Source: CAIQJJ01 sp964606085
Lineage (GTDB): Bacteria > Chloroflexota > Anaerolineae > Anaerolineales > UBA4823
Direction of reading: 5' to 3'
Length of the DNA stretch: 10,351 nucleotides
Assembly: GCA_964606085.1 (NCBI GenBank)
Contig: CAZSFD010000128.1
Span: forward strand, 1 to 10,351
Shown here: positions 7,197-10,351 of the stretch, piece by piece
Numbering within the stretch: position 1 is the first letter of the stretch
Layout of the letters: every line of letters begins with the position of its first letter
The notes under the pieces: model-generated
What the model was told of the DNA's origin: nothing
Databases searched by the model: none
The model's input: only the letters and a program-made list of their open reading frames with translations
Made by a program: the position numbers and the translations under genes

Positions 7197-7213
7197 TTCC
7201 GTTAGCGCTTCCG
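7197..7213 (-). promoter_or_regulatory. LacI-type operator-like site downstream of the exporter promoter
   Basis: The minus strand reads CGGAAGCGCTAACGGAA. This matches 15 of 17 bases of the array at 7339-7355 in front of the lacI-family gene, and contains the same palindromic core AGCGCT (7204-7209) and the same 12-bp repeat of CGGAA. It lies about 18-34 nt downstream of the predicted exporter transcription start (near 7231). It is placed for repression by blocking elongation or by looping to the array 127-151 bp away. That the neighbouring LacI-family protein binds here is inferred from the sequence match. Confidence 0.6.
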
Positions 7214-7237
7214 TTATCGTTCACATAAACCGAAACC

Positions 7238-7266
7238 ATCATACCAGAAAGGCAGGGGCGTGTCAA
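7238..7266 (-). promoter_or_regulatory. Near-consensus sigma-A promoter of the exporter operon
   Basis: On the minus strand a perfect TTGACA (7261-7266), a 17-bp spacer and TATGAT (7238-7243) are seen. A TG one base upstream of the -10 makes it also an extended -10. Predicted transcription start is near 7231, giving a leader of about 55 nt that carries the operator-like site and the ribosome-binding site. A promoter this strong would be expected to need repression. Confidence 0.75.
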
Positions 7267-7294
7267 AGAAGAGGTCGTTTCTTGAAAGTACCGA

Positions 7295-7323
7295 TTGACT
7301 CGGCTACTCCTTTTTGCTATACT
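7295..7323 (+). promoter_or_regulatory. Sigma-A promoter of the lacI-family gene
   Basis: TTGACT (7295-7300), a 17-bp spacer and TATACT (7318-7323) form a good promoter, with start near 7330. Its -35 is only 28 bp from the -35 of the divergent exporter promoter (7261-7266), so the two promoters are arranged back to back. Confidence 0.75.
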
Positions 7324-7326
7324 AAT

Positions 7327-7364
7327 CGTGAGCGCTCCCGGAAGCGCTCTCGGAAGCGCTCACG
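7327..7364. promoter_or_regulatory. Triple-core LacI-type operator array (three 12-bp units, overall palindrome)
   Basis: Three tandem 12-mers follow the lacI -10: CGTGAGCGCTCC (7327-7338), CGGAAGCGCTCT (7339-7350) and CGGAAGCGCTCA (7351-7362). Each holds the palindromic core AGCGCT with a central CG, a core typical of LacI/GalR-family operators. The 38 bp as a whole form an inverted repeat: the outer ten bases on each side (CGTGAGCGCT / AGCGCTCACG) are perfectly complementary, and 16 of 19 base pairs match in total. The array covers the predicted transcription start, so autorepression is the likely role. No T-tract follows, so it is not a terminator. Confidence 0.7.
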
Positions 7365-7402
7365 AGAAAATCACTCAAGACTGCTGGCAAAACAGGCAAC
7401 CC

Positions 7403-8425
7403 ATGAAATATCCTCGCAAGCATATCACCATCAAAGAAGTGGCCGAAAAAGCCGGGGTTTCTATCCAGACCGTTTCACGCGTACTCAATGACCGGCCCGA
7501 TGTTTCGGCTGAAACCCGCCAAAACGTACAGCGTGTCATTGATGAACTCGGCTTCAAGCCGTATGCCCTGGCCCGCGGCCTGGCTTCACGCAGCAACCGT
7601 ACACTAGGGTTGTTTGCCACCGATCTGAGCGACTATTTTTTTGCCGAGGCTGTTGTGGGGGCCAATGCTGAGGCGCTCGAAGCAGGCTACTTTTTTATCC
7701 TGGGCAGCACCAAGTTGCGCCGCGAAGACGAACCCAGGTATTTGCACCTGTTGACTGAACGGCATATAGATGGCGTCTTGTTCGTGCGCGCCGGCAGCGA
7801 GGATGATCACGAACATCTGTGTCGGCTCTACGACACCGGTATTCCCGTGGTGACCACCGGTTACCAGGAAGCCGCCGTTGATTTCACCCTGGTAGATGTC
7901 AAAAACCAGCAGGGCAGTCATACCGGCGTCAAATATCTGACCGAACTGGGGCATTCGCAAATTGCCATGATCACCGGACCGCAGCATGTCAAATCCAGCC
8001 ATGATCGCAACGAAGGGTACGCTCAGGCATTGCGAGAAGCCGGAATTATCCCCGACCCGGCCTTGCTAGCCTTCGGCGATTGGACTCATGCCAGCGGCTA
8101 TCGGGCCATGCACACCATCCTGGAGAGCCGACAGCCATTTACGGCTCTCTTCGCTCACAATGACCGCATGGCCATTGGCGCGATCAGTGCGCTGGCAGAG
8201 GTGGGCCGCAAAGTACCCGACGATGTGTCCGTCATTGGTTTTGACGACATCCCTGAAGCCACCTACACCAACCCGCCACTGACCACCATCCGCCAGCCTT
8301 TGCAAGAAGTCGGACGCACGGCAGCCCGCTTGCTGATCCAACGGGTTGAAAACCCATCGATCGGGCCAACGCAAGTTCTTCTGGATACCGAACTCATTTT
8401 GCGCTCATCATGCACCCGCCGCTAA
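7403..8425 (+). CDS. LacI/GalR-family transcriptional regulator
   Basis: DNA-binding repressor of 340 residues, the family's usual length. The N-terminal helix-turn-helix is at about 8-30 (ITIKEVAEKAGVSIQTVSRV), followed by LNDRPDVS and the hinge helix YALARGLASRSNRTLGLF at about 54-71. The rest is a periplasmic-binding-protein-like effector domain ending with the family blocks FAHNDRMAIGAI, VPDDVSVIGFDDIPEATYTNPPLTTIRQP and GRTAARLLI. The effector sugar cannot be read from the sequence. The ATG at 7403 begins a natural family N-terminus; an in-frame TTG at 7295 lies inside the -35 element and cannot be the start. Only a weak ribosome-binding site (CAGG at 7393-7396) is visible. A triple operator array covers its promoter start region, so it probably represses itself. 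A related site lies before the divergent exporter operon. The sugar-binding protein gene downstream (109 bp gap) suggests control of carbohydrate uptake. Confidence 0.93.
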   Translation: MKYPRKHITIKEVAEKAGVSIQTVSRVLNDRPDVSAETRQNVQRVIDELGFKPYALARGLASRSNRTLGLFATDLSDYFFAEAVVGANAEALEAGYFFILGSTKLRREDEPRYLHLLTERHIDGVLFVRAGSEDDHEHLCRLYDTGIPVVTTGYQEAAVDFTLVDVKNQQGSHTGVKYLTELGHSQIAMITGPQHVKSSHDRNEGYAQALREAGIIPDPALLAFGDWTHASGYRAMHTILESRQPFTALFAHNDRMAIGAISALAEVGRKVPDDVSVIGFDDIPEATYTNPPLTTIRQPLQEVGRTAARLLIQRVENPSIGPTQVLLDTELILRSSCTRR

Positions 8426-8534
8426 CCTTGGCGCAACTGACCTGCACAGGAGGTGTCGAAAAAACAATATTCCTTTGTTGCCAATTCTCTCAGTCAACTC
8501 AAATCGGATTTAATTTTTGGATGGAGAAAAGACC

Positions 8535-10004
8535 ATGACTAAAAAAATGTCCCGTCGAGATATGCTCAAGCTGACCGGCACCGTAGCTGCTGGTTCGCTG
8601 CTGGCCGCATGCAGCACCCCCACCCCCCAGGTCATCAAAGAGACCGTCGTCGTCCAGGAAACCGTCAAAGAAACCGTGGAAGTTGAAAAAGCGGTTAAAG
8701 AGACAGTGGTTGTGACCGAAAAAGAAACGGTTAAAGAAACCGTCGTCGTCGAGGTTGCACCCCCGCCCGCCAATGTAGAGGGCCATGTGGTTGTTGCGCA
8801 CTTCCCGCACGAATTTACCGGCGACCATGTCACCGCCGTCCAGGAAGCCAACCCCGGCATCACCGTTGAAGTGGTAGATAACCAGGATGCCACCAAGGTC
8901 TTCGCCATGCTGGCCGCTGGCACCCCGCCCGATCTGGTGCGCTGCCAGGCCCCCTGGATTCCCCAGCAACTGGCCCGCGGCCTGCTGCAAGACCTGACCC
9001 CCTTCTTCCAGGTCAGCGAGCTGTGCAAGCCAGACGACCTGATGCCCGCCAACAACTATTACAAAGCCCGCAGCCCGCTCGAAATTGGCGACGGCCCGAT
9101 CTATGGCATGTGCAAGGACTTCTCGCCAGACCTGACCATCTTCGCCAACACCAAACTCTTCGAAGAAGCCGGCCTGAGTGTTGACGACAGCAAGGCCCTG
9201 TCTATGCAAGAAGTGTGGGAAGCCGCCAAAGCCATCACCAAATTTGATGGCGACCGTGTGGTTAATGTCGGTTTTGGCCTGGAAGGCGGCTGGATTGACC
9301 GCATCATCATGGTGGGCCTGATGGAAAGCGGCCAAAAATTATACAGCGATGCCTTCGATCAGGTGCAACTGAGCGCAAATGAACAGGCTATGGCGATTGC
9401 CAAAACCTTTTTTGAGATGCAAAAAGAAAAGGTCATGCTCAGCCCGATCAACCCCAGCCCCGGCGGCTGGTTTGGCAATGACTTCACGGCTGGCATTTTG
9501 GGCATGGCGCAATATGGCTTCTGGTTCAGCGCCATGGCCGAATCGGACAATCAGCGCGGCTTTGTGAAGATGCTGCCCGCGGCCACCTGGACTGGCACAC
9601 GCATGAACCCCACCATCACCGCCACCGGCATGGTTATGCTTTCACCCACCAAGGTAGCCGATGCAGCCTGGAAAGTGTTTGAATGGTACAACGGCGGCCA
9701 GCCCTCTATTGACCGCGCCAAGAGTGGTTGGGGCGTACCAGCCCTCAAATCACAACTCAGCCTGATCCCGCAGGAAACCGACTTCCAGAAACAGGCTTTC
9801 AAAGTACTGCAAGGCGAACTCGACCTGAATACCCCACCCATCGGCTTCAACCCCTTCATCGGAGAAACCGCCTTCGCCGATGCCTGGAACAAGAACATTG
9901 ACCAGGCGCTCAAGGGCGACATCACCTTTGAAGAAATGATCGCCAACGTAGAGTCTGAGGTCAACCTGGTCATCCAGGAAGGCATTGACCGTATCAGCGG
10001 CTAA
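8535..10004 (+). CDS. Carbohydrate-type ABC transporter substrate-binding lipoprotein with Tat signal and repeat stalk
   Basis: Extracytoplasmic binding protein of 489 residues, probably for a sugar or sugar oligomer (family 1 / MalE-UgpB type, CUT1 systems). The N-terminus has a twin-arginine motif SRRDMLKL (6-13), a hydrophobic stretch and a lipobox LAAC (Cys26), so it is a Tat-exported lipoprotein candidate. Residues 33-74 are a low-complexity stalk built of VKETV/KETVVV-like units, then a PPP hinge. The globular domain starts near 83 (GHVVVAHFP). It contains AMLAAGTPPDLVRCQ, the ANTKLFEEAGL hinge block, and the late FNPFIGETAFADAWNKNIDQ and FEEMIANVESEVNLVIQEG blocks common in the family. 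The ATG at 8535 follows GGAG (8523-8526) by 8 nt; an in-frame TTG at 8517 is rejected because it precedes that site. It lies between the LacI-type regulator and a sugar permease. No confident promoter is seen in the 109-bp gap before it. The substrate is not determinable here. Confidence 0.93.
   Translation: MTKKMSRRDMLKLTGTVAAGSLLAACSTPTPQVIKETVVVQETVKETVEVEKAVKETVVVTEKETVKETVVVEVAPPPANVEGHVVVAHFPHEFTGDHVTAVQEANPGITVEVVDNQDATKVFAMLAAGTPPDLVRCQAPWIPQQLARGLLQDLTPFFQVSELCKPDDLMPANNYYKARSPLEIGDGPIYGMCKDFSPDLTIFANTKLFEEAGLSVDDSKALSMQEVWEAAKAITKFDGDRVVNVGFGLEGGWIDRIIMVGLMESGQKLYSDAFDQVQLSANEQAMAIAKTFFEMQKEKVMLSPINPSPGGWFGNDFTAGILGMAQYGFWFSAMAESDNQRGFVKMLPAATWTGTRMNPTITATGMVMLSPTKVADAAWKVFEWYNGGQPSIDRAKSGWGVPALKSQLSLIPQETDFQKQAFKVLQGELDLNTPPIGFNPFIGETAFADAWNKNIDQALKGDITFEEMIANVESEVNLVIQEGIDRISG
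8631..8756 (+). repeat. Degenerate repeat coding for the VKETV stalk of the binding protein
   Basis: Within the binding-protein gene, codons 33-74 encode degenerate 5-9-residue units (VIKETVVV, VKETVEVE, VKETVVVTE, VKETVVVE). The nucleotide motif AAAGARACNGT recurs several times. It encodes a charged spacer between the lipid anchor and the globular domain, and is a likely site of length variation between strains. Confidence 0.75.
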
Positions 10005-10021
10005 TTTATTGAATAGGCTTG

Positions 10022-10058
10022 TGTAGGGGCGAGAGTTCTCGCCCCTACATCATTTTTT
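10022..10058 (+). terminator. Strong hairpin terminator between binding protein and permease
   Basis: A perfect 12-bp stem, TGTAGGGGCGAG (10022-10033) with CTCGCCCCTACA (10038-10049), has a 4-nt loop and is followed three bases later by six T residues (10053-10058). It begins 17 nt after the binding-protein stop, in front of a permease gene on the same strand. Partial termination here would give more binding protein than permease, a common arrangement in sugar uptake operons. The stem sequence also resembles dispersed GTAGGGGCG-type palindromes. Confidence 0.8.
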
Positions 10059-10083
10059 CTGTTCTGTGTAAGCTGGAGGCATT

Positions 10084-10351
10084 ATGGCCGTCGAAACAAT
10101 TGCCCAGCCGAGCCAACCACCTCGCCGTAGAATCCTGAACCGCGTCCAACGCCGGACTGCCACGTTTTACATTTTCATTTCGCCCTGGCTGGTCACATTT
10201 ATCCTGCTGGGGGTCATTCCGCTCATCATTGGCTTGCTCACATCGTTCACCAATTATGATGGAATGAATTTCAATTCGCTGAAATTTGTCGAATTTAAGA
10301 ATTACATCCGCGCCCTGAACGGGAGCGATAAAGATGTCCTCTTTTCGCTGG
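10084..10351 (+). CDS. Carbohydrate ABC transporter permease, MalF/UgpA type, 3' end cut by window edge
   Basis: The first 89 codons of an inner-membrane permease. After a basic cytoplasmic N-terminus (RRRILNRVQRRT) comes a first membrane segment, FYIFISPWLVTFILLGVIPL (about residues 28-47), continuing to a stretch ending SFTNYD. The pattern Y-x-F-x-x-P-W-L...P...S-F-T-x-Y is typical of the first transmembrane helix of MalF/UgpA-like CUT1 permeases. The segment VEFKNYIRAL also fits the family block that usually reads GLxNYxxL. The ATG at 10084 follows GGAGG (10075-10079) by 4 nt. It lies 79 bp after the binding-protein gene on the same strand, across a hairpin terminator, so it would be expressed at a lower level. 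A second permease (MalG/UgpE type) is expected beyond the right edge; this is inference. Confidence 0.88.
   Translation, partial: MAVETIAQPSQPPRRRILNRVQRRTATFYIFISPWLVTFILLGVIPLIIGLLTSFTNYDGMNFNSLKFVEFKNYIRALNGSDKDVLFSL

Noticed and set aside
7320..7375. Arg/Ser repeat peptide (RERSRKRSRKRSREN) in a frame across the operator array
   Set aside because: It is only a translation of the 12-bp operator repeats; the region is promoter and operator DNA.
7295..7402. 36-residue N-terminal extension of the LacI-type regulator from TTG 7295
   Set aside because: The TTG is part of the -35 hexamer TTGACT, so it is upstream of the transcript; the family N-terminus begins at 7403.
8499..9335. Minus-strand frame of 278 codons opposite the sugar-binding protein
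   Set aside because: Shadow of the binding-protein gene; its FFNGFF-like repeats are the antisense of the VKETV stalk.

Overview
The window is GC-rich bacterial chromosome. It most resembles a Chloroflexota (Anaerolineae-like) genome, although that placement is an inference. The evidence is a lipoprotein with a Thr/Pro linker after the lipobox Cys, a Tat-type lipoprotein sugar-binding protein with a long Val/Lys/Glu/Thr repeat stalk, a very large double-FtsX permease, and a GTAGGGGCG-type hairpin. No rRNA, tRNA, CRISPR, phage or insertion sequence was recognised.

Layout. (1) Positions 1-929, minus: most of queA (tRNA queuosine biosynthesis), running off the left edge and read from an apparently leaderless promoter. 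(2) 1054-1521, plus: bacterioferritin with all ferroxidase ligands and the haem Met. (3) 1583-7175, minus: a tightly packed four-gene MacAB/LolCDE-like operon. In transcription order it encodes a lipoprotein membrane-fusion protein, a 958-residue double FtsX permease, an ABC ATPase with a C-terminal SpoVT/AbrB-type domain, and a second ABC ATPase. (4) 7176-7402: a compact divergent regulatory region with two near-consensus sigma-A promoters back to back and LacI-type operator sequences on both transcribed sides. (5) 7403-8425, plus: a LacI/GalR-family regulator. (6) 8535-10004, plus: a Tat/lipobox carbohydrate-type substrate-binding protein, then a strong hairpin terminator (10022-10058), then the start of a MalF/UgpA-type sugar permease (10084 to the right edge).

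How the parts may work together. The regulator, binding protein and permease look like a carbohydrate uptake (CUT1-type) locus whose remaining permease(s) lie beyond the window. The regulator gene carries three AGCGCT cores spaced exactly 12 bp just downstream of its -10. A 17-bp site that matches part of this array at 15 of 17 positions lies downstream of the exporter promoter in inverted orientation. The sequence therefore suggests that the same LacI-type protein controls both its own locus and the divergent MacAB-like operon.

The two most unusual points are the ABC ATPase-AbrB fusion and this shared 12-bp-periodic operator system.
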